Origin: Lucinisca nassula
Lineage: Eukaryota; Mollusca; Bivalvia; Lucinida; Lucinidae
Length of the DNA: 64,000 bases
Direction of reading: 5' to 3'
Assembly: GCA_963580285.1 (NCBI GenBank)
Contig: OY757020.1
Coordinates: 98,521,497 to 98,585,496 of the forward strand
In this document: positions 25,633 through 38,300 of the stretch, in pieces
Layout: each line of letters opens with the position of its first letter
How positions within the stretch are numbered: the first letter of the stretch is position 1
Notes under the pieces: model-generated
Told to the model about the DNA's origin: nothing
Seen by the model: only the letters and a program-made list of their open reading frames with translations
Database searches by the model: none
Program-made: the position numbers and the translations under genes

Positions 25633-25671
25633 CAACAGGATAATTGGTCCTGAATCGCTCACCTGACGTCA
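25633..25671 (+). mobile_element. Truncated miniature element at the inverted-repeat junction
   Basis: Only the head remains (ACAACAGGATAATTGGTCC, then TGAATCGCTCACCTGACGTCA). It then passes directly into the 16-bp minisatellite of the right arm. The inner limit of the giant inverted repeat, 25,649, lies inside this head, and the last 22 bp of it are also found at the end of the left arm (15,487-15,508). Confidence 0.7.
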
Positions 25672-26399
25672 ATCATTGATATGAGGCATTGTTGATATAA
25701 GGCATCGTTAATATGAGGCATCGTCGATATAAGACAACGGTGATACGAGGCATCAGTGATATGAGGCATCAGTGATATGAGGCATCAGTGATATGAGGCA
25801 GTGATGATATGGTTGATAAGTATAGAATGGTGTAAAGGCGTTTATGTGTCCCCCACCCCTGTTACTACATTTTATTCAGCGGTGAGCAGCTATAGATGTA
25901 ATCGCCACGGTATAACACAGAGGCAAAAACTGGTTGGTGAAACAGTCATTACTGTGAATATACTGGTTAATATAAAGTTTATATAAAACATTATGGTGCC
26001 ATAAACACTCATCAGGTCCTTATCATCAACAGGAAGGGAGAAAGAACATTATGTTAAGTATGTGAGGGTGTGTACTTCATGTGTGTACTTCATGTGTAAT
26101 TCAAGTGTGATTCAAGTGTATTCCACGTGTATTGAGACAGAAATTTTATTGGGCCCAGACTAATTTTCATTCTGTCTTAACCTAAGTGGAATAGATTGCG
26201 AGTCAACTGTCCCTTTAAGTTTGTCTTTGTAAAATTATGTAACCAGTGTTGTTTATAAATATTAGACTTATTCCATATAAATATTGTAAAGGATTCTAAG
26301 TATCTTAGAATTTCCTTTGTGTTAATGCCCCACAAGTGGACATAGATTCGATGTTCCCTCGTGTTGTCCCGTCACAAATACGTTTTGCCAGCCCCCGAC
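25649..26399 (-). repeat. Right arm of giant inverted repeat, non-satellite flank
   Basis: Reverse complement of 14,767-15,508 at about 96% by eye. It includes the inverted 16-bp minisatellite (25,670-25,806) and a small duplication of GTGTGTACTTCATGTGT near 26,070-26,092 that is absent in the left arm. No gene is recognisable; the frame at 25,801-25,986 is short and is not conserved as a frame in the left arm. Confidence 0.93.
25670..25806 (-). repeat. 16-bp minisatellite (right arm)
   Basis: About nine copies of ATATGAGGCATCAGTG-type units, the reverse complement of the left-arm minisatellite and one unit longer. Confidence 0.92.
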
Positions 26400-29300
26400 A
26401 TATGAAACAAGTGTCCTTTGTGGGAACACCCTATATAACATACCATTAGAAAGTGTTCCTGGCGGAACAGTCCATTAAACATGCCTACAGGAAGTGTCCT
26501 TGGTGAGCACATTCCATTAAACATAGGTACAGAAATTGTCTTTGGTGGGAACAGTGTATTAAACATTGCTTCAGAAACTGTCCGTGCTGGGAACAGTCTG
26601 TTAAACATACCTACAGAAGTGTACGTGCTGGGAACAGTCAATAAATCATAGCTCCAGAAAGTTTCCGTGATGGGAACAGTCTAATTGACATAGGTTCAGA
26701 CAGTGTCCTTGGTGGGAACAGTCTATTAAACATACCTACAGGAGTGTCCGTCCGTCTATTGAACATACCTTCAGAAGTATCCGTGCTGGGAAGAGACTAA
26801 TATTCATAGCTACAGAAAGTATCCTTGTCGGGAACAGTCTATTAAACATAATTACAGAAAGTGTCCTTGGTGCCAACAGTCTATTAAACATGGCTACAGA
26901 AAGTGTCCTTGGTGGGGACATTCTATTAAACATAGCTACAAAAAGTGTCCATGCTGGGAACAGTCTATTAAACATAGCTACATGAAGTGTCCTTGGTGGG
27001 AACAGTCTGTTAAAAATGGCTACAGAAAGTGTCCTTGGTGGGAACATTCTATTAAACATAGCTACAAAAAGTGTCCATGCTGGGAACAGTCTATTAAGCA
27101 TAGCTACATGAAGTGTCCTTGGTGGGAACAGTCTGTTAAAAACGGCTACAGAAATTGTCTTCGGTGGGGCCATTCTATTAAACATAGCTACAGAAAGTGT
27201 CCTTGGTGGGAACAGTTTATTAAACATACGTATAGAAAGAGTCCTTGTTGGAAACAGTCTATTAAACATATATACAGAAGTGTCCGAGCTGGAAACAGCC
27301 TATTAAACATAGCTACAAAAAGTGTCCATGCTGGGAACAGTCTATTAAACATAGCTACATGAAGTGTCCTTGGTGGGAACAGTCTGTTAAAAATGGCTAC
27401 AGAAAGTGTCCTTGGTTGGAACATTCTATGAAACATAGCTACAGAAAGTGTCCTTGGTGGGAACAGTTTATTAAACATACGTATTGAAAGAGTCCTTGTT
27501 GGAAACAGTCTATTAACATATATACAGAAGTGTCCGTGCTGGAAACAGCCTATTAAACATAAGTACAAAAAGTGTCCATGCTGGGAACAGTCTATTAAAC
27601 ATAGCTACGTGAAGTGTCCTTGGTGGGAATAGTCTGTTAAAAACGGCTACAGAAAGTGTCCTTCGTGGGAACATTCTATTAAACATAGCTACAAAAAGTG
27701 TCCATGCTGGGAACAGTCTATTAAATATAGCTACATGAATTGTCCTTGGTGGGAACAGTCTGTTAAAAACGGCTACAGAAAGTGTCCTGGGTGGGAACAT
27801 TCTATTAAACATAGCTACAAAAAGTGTCCATGCTTGGAACAGTCTATTAAACATAGCTACAAAAAGTGTCCATGCTGGGAACAGTCTATTAAACATAGCT
27901 ACATGAAGTGTCCTTGGTGGGAACAGTCTGTTAAAAATGGCTACAGAAAGTGTTCTTGGTGGGAACATTCTATTAAACATAGCTACAAAAAGTGTCCATG
28001 CTGGGAACAGTCTATTAAACATAGCTACATGAAGTGTCCTTGGTGGGAACAGTCTGTTAAAAATGGCTACAGAAAGTGTCCTTGGTGGGAATATTCTATT
28101 AAACATAGCTACACAAAGTGTCCATGCTGGGAACAGTCTATTAAACATAGCTACATGAAGTGTCCTTGGTGGGAACAGTCTGTTAAAAACGGCTACAGAA
28201 ATTGTCCTTGGTGGGAACATTCTATTAAACATAGCAACAAACAGTGTCCATGCCGGAACAGTCTATTAAACATAGCTACATGAAGTGTCCATGCTGGGAA
28301 CAGTCTACTAAACATAGCTACATGAAGTGTCCTTGGTGGGAACAGTCTGTTAAAAATGTCTACAGAAAGTGTCCTTGGCGGGGACATTCTATGAAACATA
28401 GCTACAGAAAGTGTCCTTGGTGGGAACAGTTTATTAAACATACGTATTGAAAGAGTCCTTGTTAGAAACAGTCTATTAAACATATATACAGAAGTGTCCG
28501 TGCTGGAAACAGCCTATTAAACATAAGTACAAAAAGTGTCCATGCTGGGAACAGTCTATTAAAAATAGCTACGTGAAGTGTCCTTGGTGGGAACAGTCTG
28601 TTAAAAATGGCTACAGAAAGTGTCCTTGGTGGGAACATTCTATTAAACATAGCTACAAAAAGTGTCCATGCTGGGAACAGTCTATTAAACATAGCTACAT
28701 GAAGTGTCCTTGGTGGGAACAGTCTGTTAAAAACGGCTACAGAAAGTGTCCTTGGTGGGAACATTCTATTAAACATAGCTACAAAAAGTGTCCATGCTTG
28801 GAACAGTCTATTAAACATAGCTACAAAAAGTGTCCATGCTGGGAACAGTCTATTAAACATAGCTACATGAAGTGTCCTTGGTGGGAACAGTCTGTTAAAA
28901 ATGGCTACAGAAAGTGTTCTTGGTGGGAACATTCTATTAAACATAGCTACAAAAAGTGTCCATGCTGGGAACAGTCTATTAAACATAGCTACATGAAGTG
29001 TCCTTGGTGGAAACAGTCTGTTAAAAATGGCTACAGAAAGTGTCCTTGGTGGGAATATTCTATTAAACATAGCTACAAAAAGTGTCCATGCTGGGAACAG
29101 TCTATTAAACATAGCTACATGAAGTGTCCTTGGTGGGAACAGTCTGTTAAAAACGGCTACAGAAATTGTCCTTGGTGGGAACATTCTATTAAACATAGCA
29201 ACAAAAGGTGTCCATGCCGGGAACAATCTATTAAACATAGCTACATGAAGTGTCCATGCTGGGAACAGTCTACTAAACATAGCTACATGAAGTGTCCTTG

Positions 29301-32300
29301 GTGGGAACAGTCTGTTAAAAATGTCTACAGAAAGTGTCCTTGGCGAGGACATTCTATGAAACATAGCTACAGAAAGTGTCATTGGTGGGAACAGTTTATT
29401 AAACATACGTATTGAAAGAGTCCTTGTTGGAAACAGTCTATTAAACATATATACAGAAGTGTCCGTGCTGGAAACAGCCTATTAAACATAAGTACAAAAA
29501 GTGTCCATGCTGGGAACAGTCTATTAAACATAGCTACGTGAAGTGTCCTTGGTGGAAACAGTCTGTTAAAAATGGCTACAGAAAGTGTCCTTGGTGGGAA
29601 CATTCTGTTAAACATAGCTACAAAAAGTGTCCATGCTGGGAACAGTCTATTAAACATAGCTACATGAAGTGTCCTTGGTGGGAACAGTCTGTTAAAAATG
29701 GCTACAGAAAGTGTCCTTGGTGGGAACATTCTGTTAAACATAGCTACAAAAAGTGTCCATGCTGGGAACAGTCTATTAAACATAGCTACATGAAGTGTCC
29801 TTGGTGGGAACAGTCTGTTAAAAACGGCTACAGAAAGTGTCCTTGGTGGGAACATTCTATTAAACATAGCTACAAAAAGTGTCCATGCTGGGAACAGTCT
29901 ATTAAACATAGCTACATGAAGTGTCCTTGGTGGGAACAGTCTGTTAAAAAACGGCTACAAAAAGTGTCCTTGGTGGGAACATTCTATTAAACATAGCTAC
30001 AAAAAGTGTCCATGCTGGGAACAGTCTATTAAACATAGCTACATGAAGTGTCCTTGTTGGGAACAGTCTATTAAACATAGCTACATGAAGTGTCCTTGGT
30101 GGGAACAGTCTGTTAAAAATGTCGACAGAAAGTGTCCTTGGTGGGAACATTCTATTAAACATAACTACAAAAAGTGTCCATGCAGGGAACAGTCTATTAA
30201 ACATAGCTACATGAAGTGTCCCTGGTGGGAACAGTCTGTTAAAAACGGCTACAGAAAGTGTCCTTGGTGGGGACATTCTATTAAACATAGCTACAGAAAG
30301 TGTCCTTGGTGGGAACAGTTTATTAAACATACGTATAGAAAGAGTCCTTGTTGGAAACAGTCTATTAAACATATATACAGAAGTGTCCGTGCTGGAAACA
30401 GCCTATTAAACATAAGTACAAAAAGTGTCCATGCTGGGAACAGTCTATTAAACATAGCTACGTGAAGTGTCCTTGGTGGGAACAGTCTGTTAAAAATGGC
30501 TACAGAAAGTGTCCTTGGTGGGAACATTCTATTAAACATAGCTACAAAAAGTGTCCATGCTGGGAACAGTCTATTAAACATAGCTACATGAAGTGTCCTT
30601 GGTGGGAACAGTCTGTTAAAACGGCTACAGAAAGTGTCCTTGGTGGGAACATTCTATTAAACATAGCTACAAAAAGTGTCCATGCTTGGAACAGTCTATT
30701 AAACATAGCTACAAAAAGTGTCCATGCTGGGAACAGTCTATTAAACATAGCTACATGAAGTGTCCTTGGTGGGAACAGTCTGTTAAAAATGGCTACAGAA
30801 AGTGTCCTTGGTGGGAACATTCTATTAAACATAGCTACAAAAAGTGTCCATGCTGGGAACAGTCTATTAAACATAGCTACATGAAGTGTCCTTGGTGGGA
30901 ACAGTCTGTTAAAAAACGGCTACAAAAAGTGTCCTTGGTGGGAACATTCTATTAAACATAGCTACAAAAAGTGTCCATGCTGGGAACAGTCTATTAAACA
31001 TAGCTACATGAAGTGTCCATGTTGGGAACAGTCTATTAAACATAGCTACATGAAGTGTCCTTGGTGGGAACAGTCTGATAAAAATGTCTACAGAAAGTGT
31101 CCTTGGTGGGAACATTCTATTAAACATAACTACAAAAAGTGTCCATGCTGGGAACAGTCTATTAAACATAGCTTCATGAAGTGTCCCTGGTGGGAACAGT
31201 CTATTAAAAACGGCTACAGAAAGTGTCCTTGGTGGGGACATTCTATTAAACATAGCTACAGAAAGTGTCCTTGGTGGGAACAGTTTATTAAACATACGTA
31301 TAGAAAGAGTCCTTGTTGGAAACAGTCTATTAAACATATATACAGAAGTGTCCGTGCTGGAAACAGCCTATTAAACATAGCTACAAAAAGTGTCCATGCT
31401 GGGAGCAGTCTATTAAACATAGCTACATGAAGTGTCCTTGGTGGGAACAGTCTGTTAAAAATGGCTACATAAGTGTCCTCGGTGGGAACATTCTATTAAA
31501 CATAGCTACAAAAAGTGTCCATGCTGGGAACAGTCTATTAAACATAGCTACATGAAGTGTCCTTGGTGGGAACAGTCTGTTAAAAACGGCTACAGAAAGT
31601 GTCCTTGTTGGGAACATTCTATTAAACATAGCTACATAAAGTGTCCATGCTGGGATCAGTCTATTAAACATAGCTACATGAAGTGTCCTTGGTGGGAACA
31701 GTCTGTTAAAAATGTCTACAGAAAGCGTTCTTGGTGGGAACATTCTATTAAACATAACTACAAAAAGTGTCCATGCTGGGAACAGTCTATTAAACATAGC
31801 TACATGAAGTGTCCTTGGTGGGAACAGTCTGTTAAAAACGGCTACAGAAAGTGACCTTGGTGGGGACATTCTATTAAACATAGCTACAAAAAGTGTCCAT
31901 GCTGGGAACAGTCTATTAAACATATCTACATGAAGTGTCCTTGGTGGGAACAGTCTGTTAAAAATGGCTAGAGAAAGTGTCCTTTGTGGGAACATTCTAT
32001 TAAACATAGCTACAAAAAGTGTCCATGCTGGGAACAGTCTATTAAACATAGCTACATGAAGTGTCCTTGGTGGGAACATTCTATTAAACATAGCTACAAA
32101 AGGTGTCCATTCTGGGAACAGTCTATTAAACATAGCTACATGAAGTGTCCTTGGTGGGAACAGTTTATTAAACATACGTATAGAAAGAGTCCTTGTTGGA
32201 AACAGTCTATTAAACATATATACAGAAGTGTCCGAGCTGGAAACAGCCTAATAAACATAGCTATAAAAAGTGTCCATGCTGGGAACAGTCTATTAAACAT

Positions 32301-35300
32301 AGCTACATGAAGTGTCCTTGGTGGGAACAGTCTGTTAAAAATGGCTACAGAAAGTGTCCTTGGTGGGAACATTCTATTAAACATAGCTACAAAAAGTGTC
32401 CATGCTGGGAACAGTCTATTAAACATAGCTACATGAAGTGTCCTTGGTGGGAACAGTCTGTTAAAAACGGCTACAGAAAGTGTCCTTGGTGGGAACATTC
32501 TATTAAACATAGCAACAAACAGTGTCCATGCTTGGAACAGTCTATTAAACATAGCTACATGAAGTGTCCATGCTGGGAACAGTCTACTAAACATAGCTAC
32601 ATGAAGTGTCCTTGGTGGGAACAGTCTGTTAAAAATGTCTACAGAAAGTGTCCTTGGTGGGAACATTCTATTAAACATAACTACAAAAAGTGTCCATGCT
32701 GGGAACAGTCTATTAAACATAGCTACATGAAGTGTCCTTGGTGGGAACAGTCTGTTAAAAACGGCTACAGAAAGTGTCCTTGGTGGGGACATTCTATGAA
32801 ACATAGCTACAGAAAGTGTCCTTGGTGGGAACAGTTTATTAAACATACGTATTGAAAGAGTCCATGTTGGAAACAGTCTATTAAACATATATACAGAAGT
32901 GTCCGTGCTGGAAACAGCCTATTAAACATAAGTACAAAAAGTGTCCATGCTGGGAACAGTCTATTAAACATAGCTACGTGAAGTGTCCTTGGTGGGAACA
33001 GTCTGTTAAAAATGGCTACAGAAAGTGTCCTTGGTGGGAACATTCTATTAAACATAGCTACAAAAAGTGTCCATGCTGGGAACAGTCTATTAAACATAGC
33101 TACATGAAGTGTCCTTGGTGGGAACAGTCTGTTAAAAACGGCTACAGAAAGTGTCCTTGGTGGGAACATTCTATTAAACATAGCTACAAAAAGTGTCCAT
33201 GCTTGGAACAGTCTATTAAACATAGCTACAAAAAGTGTCCATGCTGGGAACAGTCTATTAAACATAGCTACATGAAGTGTCCTTGGTGGGAACAGTCTGT
33301 TAAAAATGGCTACAGAAAGTGTCCTTGGTGGGAACATTCTATTAAACATAGCTACAAAAAGTGTCCATGCTGGGAACAGTCTATTAAACATAGCTACATG
33401 AAGTGTCCTTGGTGGGAACAGTCTGTTAAAAAACGGCTACAAAAAGTGTCCTTGGTGGGAACATTCTATTAAACATAGCTACAAAAAGTGTCCATGCTGG
33501 GAACAGTCTATTAAACATAGCTACATGAAGTGTCCATGTTGGGAACAGTCTATTAAACATAGCTACATGAAGTGTCCTTGGTGGGAACAGTCTGATAAAA
33601 ATGTCTACAGAAAGTGTCCTTGGTGGGAACATTCTATTAAACATAACTACAAAAAGTGTCCATGCTGGGAACAGTCTATTAAACATAGCTTCATGAAGTG
33701 TCCCTGGTGGGAACAGTCTATTAAAAACGGCTACAGAAAGTGTCCTTGGTGGGGACATTCTATTAAACATAGCTACAGAAAGTGTCCTTGGTGGGAACAG
33801 TTTATTAAACATACGTATAGAAAGAGTCCTTGTTGGAAACAGTCTATTAAACATATATACAGAAGTGTCCGTGCTGGAAACAGCCTATTAAACATAGCTA
33901 CAAAAAGTGTCCATGCTGGGAGCAGTCTATTAAACATAGCTACATGAAGTGTCCTTGGTGGGAACAGTCTGTTAAAAATGGCTACATAAGTGTCCTCGGT
34001 GGGAACATTCTATTAAACATAGCTACAAAAAGTGTCCATGCTGGGAACAGTCTATTAAACATAGCTACATGAAGTGTCCTTGGTGGGAACAGTCTGTTAA
34101 AAACGGCTACAGAAAGTGTCCTTGTTGGGAACATTCTATTAAACATAGCTACAAAAAGTGTCCATGCTGGGATCAGTCTATTAAACATAGCTACATGAAG
34201 TGTCCTTGGTGGGAACAGTCTGTTAAAAATGTCTACAGAAAGCGTTCTTGGTGGGAACATTCTATTAAACATAACTACAAAAAGTGTCCATGCTGGGAAC
34301 AGTCTATTAAACATAGCTACATGAAGTGTCCTTGGTGGGAACAGTCTGTTAAAAACGGCTACAGAAAGTGACCTTGGTGGGGACATTCTATTAAACATAG
34401 CTACAAAAAGTGTCCATGCTGGGAACAGTCTATTAAACATAGCTACATGAAGTGTCCTTGGTGGGAACAGTCTGTTAAAAATGGCTAGAGAAAGTGTCCT
34501 TGGTGGGAACATTCTACTAAACATAGCTACAAAAAGTGTCCATGCTGGGAACAGTCTATTAAACATAGCTACATGAAGTGTCCTTGGTGGGAACATTCTA
34601 TTAAACATAGCTACAAAAAGTGTCCATGCTGGGAACAGTCTATTAAACATAGCTACATGAAGTGTCCTTGGTGGGAACAGTTTATTAAACATACGTATAG
34701 AAAGAGTCCTTGTTGGAAACAGTCTATTAAACATATATACAGAAGTGTCCGAGCTGGAAACAGTCTATTAAACATAGCTACAAAAAGTGTCCATGCTGGG
34801 AACAGTCTATTAAACATAGCTACATGAAGTGTCCTTGGTGGGAACAGTCTGTTAAAAATGGCTACAGAAAGTGGCCTTGGTGGGAACATTCTATTAAACA
34901 TAGCTACAAAAAGTGTCCATGCTGGGAACAGTCTATTAAACATAGCTACATGAAGTGTCCTTGGTGGGAACAGTCTGTTAAAAACGGCTACAGAAAGTGT
35001 CCTTGGTGGGAACATTCTATTAAACATAGCAACAAACAGTGTCCATGCTGGGAACAGTCTATTAAACATAGCTGCATGATGTGTCCTTGGTGGGAACAGT
35101 CTGTTAAAAACGGCTACAGAAAGTGTCCTTGTCGGGAACATTCTATTAAACATAGCTACAAAAAGTGTCCATGCTGGGAACAGTCTATTAAACATAGCTA
35201 CATGAAGTGTCCATGCTGGGAACAGTCTATTAAACATAGCTACATGAAGTGTCCTTGGTGGGAACAGTCTGTTAAAAATGTCGACAGAAAGTGTCCTTGG

Positions 35301-38300
35301 TGGGAACATTCTATTAAACATAACTACAAAAAGTGTCCATGCAGGGAACAGTCTATTAAACATAGCTACATGAAGTGTCCCTGGTGGGAACAGTCTGTTA
35401 AAAACGGCTACAGAAAGTGTCCTTGGTGGGGACATTCTATTAAACATAGCTACAGAAAGAGTCCTTGGTGGGAACAGTTTATTAAACATACGTATAGAAA
35501 GAGTCCTTGTTGGAAACAGTCTATTAAACATATATACAGAAGTGTCCGTGCTGGAAACAGCCTATTAAACATAGCTACAAAAAGTGTCCATGCTGGGAGC
35601 AGTCTATTAAACATAGCTACATGAAGTGTCCTTGGTGGGAACAGTCTGTTAAAAATGGCTACAGAAAGTGTCCTTGGTGGGAACATTTTATTAAACATAG
35701 CTACAAAAAGTGTCCATGCTGGGAACAGTCTATTAAACATAGCTACATGAAGTGTCCTTGGTGGGAACAGTCTGTTAAAAACGGCTACAGAAAGTGTCCT
35801 TGGTGGGAACATTCTATTAAACATAGCTACAAACAGTGTCCATGCTGGGATCAGTCTATTAAACATAGCTACATGAAGTGTCCTTGGTGGGAACAGTCTG
35901 TTAAAAATGTCTACAGAAAGCGTCCTTGGTGGGAACATTCTATTAAACATAACTACAAAAAGTGTCCATGCTGGGAACAGTCTATTAAACATAGCTACAT
36001 GAAGTGTCCTTGGTGGGAACAGTCTGTTAAAAACGGCTACAGAAAGTGTCCTTGGTGGGGACATTCTATTAAACATAGCTACAAAAAGTGTCCATGCTGG
36101 GAACAGTCTATTAAACATAGCTACATGATGTGTCCTTGGTGGGAACAGTCTGTTAAAAACGGCTACGGAAAGTGTCCTTGGTGGGAACATTCTATTAAAC
36201 ATCGCTACAAAAAGGGTCCATGCTGGGAACAGTCTATTAAACATAGCTACATGAAGTGTCCTTGGTGGGAACAGTCTGTTAAAAACGGCTACAGAAAGTG
36301 TCCTTGGTGGGGACAATCTATTAAACATAGCTACAGAAAGTGTCCTTGGTGGGAACAGTTTATTAAACATACGTATAGAAAGAGTCCTTGTTGGAAACAG
36401 TCAATTAAACATATACAGAAGTGTCCGTGCTGGAAACAGCCTATTAAACATAGCTACAAAAAGTGTCCTCAGTGGGAACAGTCTGTTAAAAATGGCTACA
36501 GAAAGTGTCCTTGGTGGGAACATTCTATTAAACATAGCTACAGAAAGTGTCCTTGGTGGGAACAGTTTATTAAACATACGTATAGAAAGAGTCCTTGTTG
36601 GAAACAGTCTATCAAACATAAATACAGAAGTGTCCGTGCTGGAAACAGCCTATTAAACATAGCTACAAAAAGTGTCCATGCTGGGAACAGTCTATTAAAC
36701 ATAGCTACATGAAGTGTCCTTGGTGGGAACAGTCTGTTAAAAATGGCTACAGAAAGTGTCCTTGGTGGGAAAATTCTATTAAACATAGCTACAAAAAGTG
36801 TCCATGCTGGGAACAGTCTATTAAACATAGCTACATGAAGTGTCCTTGGTCGGAACATTCTATTAAACATAGCTACAAAAACTGTCCATGCTGGGAACAG
36901 TCTATTAAACATAGCTACATGAAGTGTCCTTGGTGGGAACAGTTTATTAAACATACGTATAGAAAGAGTCCTTGTTGGAAACAGTCTATTAAACATATAT
37001 ACAGAAGTGTCCGAGCTGGAAACAGCCTATTAAACATAGCTACAAAAAGTGTCCATGCTGGGAACAGTCTATTAAACATAGCTACATGAAGTGTCCTTGG
37101 TGGGAACAGTCTGTTAAAAATGGCTACAGAAAGTGTCCTTGGTGGGAACATTCTATTAAACATAGCTACAAAAAGTGTCCATGCTGGGATCAGTCTATTA
37201 AACATAGCTACATGAAGTGTCCTTGGTGGGAACAGTCTGTTAAAAATGTTTACAGAAAGCGTCCTTGGTGGGAACATTCTATTAAACATAACTACAAAAA
37301 GTGTCCATGCTGGGAACAGTCTATTAAACATAGCTACATGAAGTGTCCTTGGTGGGAACAGTCTGTTAAAAACGGCTACAGAAAGTGTCCTTGGTGGGGA
37401 CATTCTATTAAACATAGCTACAAAAAGTGTCCATGCTGGGAACAGTCTATTAAACATAGCTACATGATGTGTCCTTGGTGGGTACAGTATGTTAAAAACG
37501 GCTACAGAAAGTGTCCTTGGTGGGAACATTCTATTAAACATCGCTACAAAAAGTGTCCATGCTGGGAACAGTCTATTAAACATAGCTACATGAAGTGTCC
37601 TTGGTGGGAACAGTCTGTTAAAAACGGCTACAGAAAGTGTCCTTGGTGGGGACAATCTATTAAACATAGCTACAGAAAGTGTCCTTGGTGGAAACAGTTT
37701 ATTAAACATACGTATAGAAAGAGTCCTTGTTGGAAACAGTCTATTAAACATATATACAGAAGTGTCCGTGCTGGAAACAGCCTATTAAACATAGCTACAA
37801 AAAGTGTCCTTAGTGGGAACAGTCTGTTAAAAATGGCTACAGAAAGTGTCCTTGGTGGGAACATTCTATTAAACATAGCTACAGAAAGTGTCCTTGGTGG
37901 GAACAGTTTATTAAACATACGTATAGAAAGAGTCCTTGTTGGAAACAGTCTATCAAACATATATACAGAAGTGTCCGTGCTGGAAACAGCCTATTAAACA
38001 TAGCTACAAAAAGTGTCCATGCTGGGAACAGTCTATTAAACATAGCTACATGAAGTGTCCTTGGTGGGAACAGTCTGTTAAAAATGGCTACAGAAAGTGT
38101 CCTTGGTGGGAAAATTCTATTAAACATAGCTACAAAAAGTGTCCATGCTGGGAACAGTCTATTAAACATAGCTACATGAAGTGTCCTTGGTCGGAACATT
38201 CTATTAAACATAGCTACAAAACGTGTCCATGCTGGGAACAGTCTATTAAACATAGCTACATGAAGTGTCCTTGGTGGGAACAGTTTATTAAACATACGTA

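Noticed and set aside
14767..26399. Assembly foldback artefact creating the inverted repeat
   Set aside because: The two flanks differ by about 4% including indels, one more minisatellite unit on the right and extra satellite at the right edge, which a mirrored read would not show. Misjoining of two real loci remains possible.
28462..29448. 328-aa repeat protein (MFNRLFPPRTLSVA repeats) on the minus strand, and a 363-aa one at 35,621-36,712 on the plus strand
   Set aside because: They overlap equally long frames on the other strand, follow directly from a stop-free 42-bp monomer, and are broken wherever a 41-bp monomer occurs. No start context, signal or splice structure supports expression.
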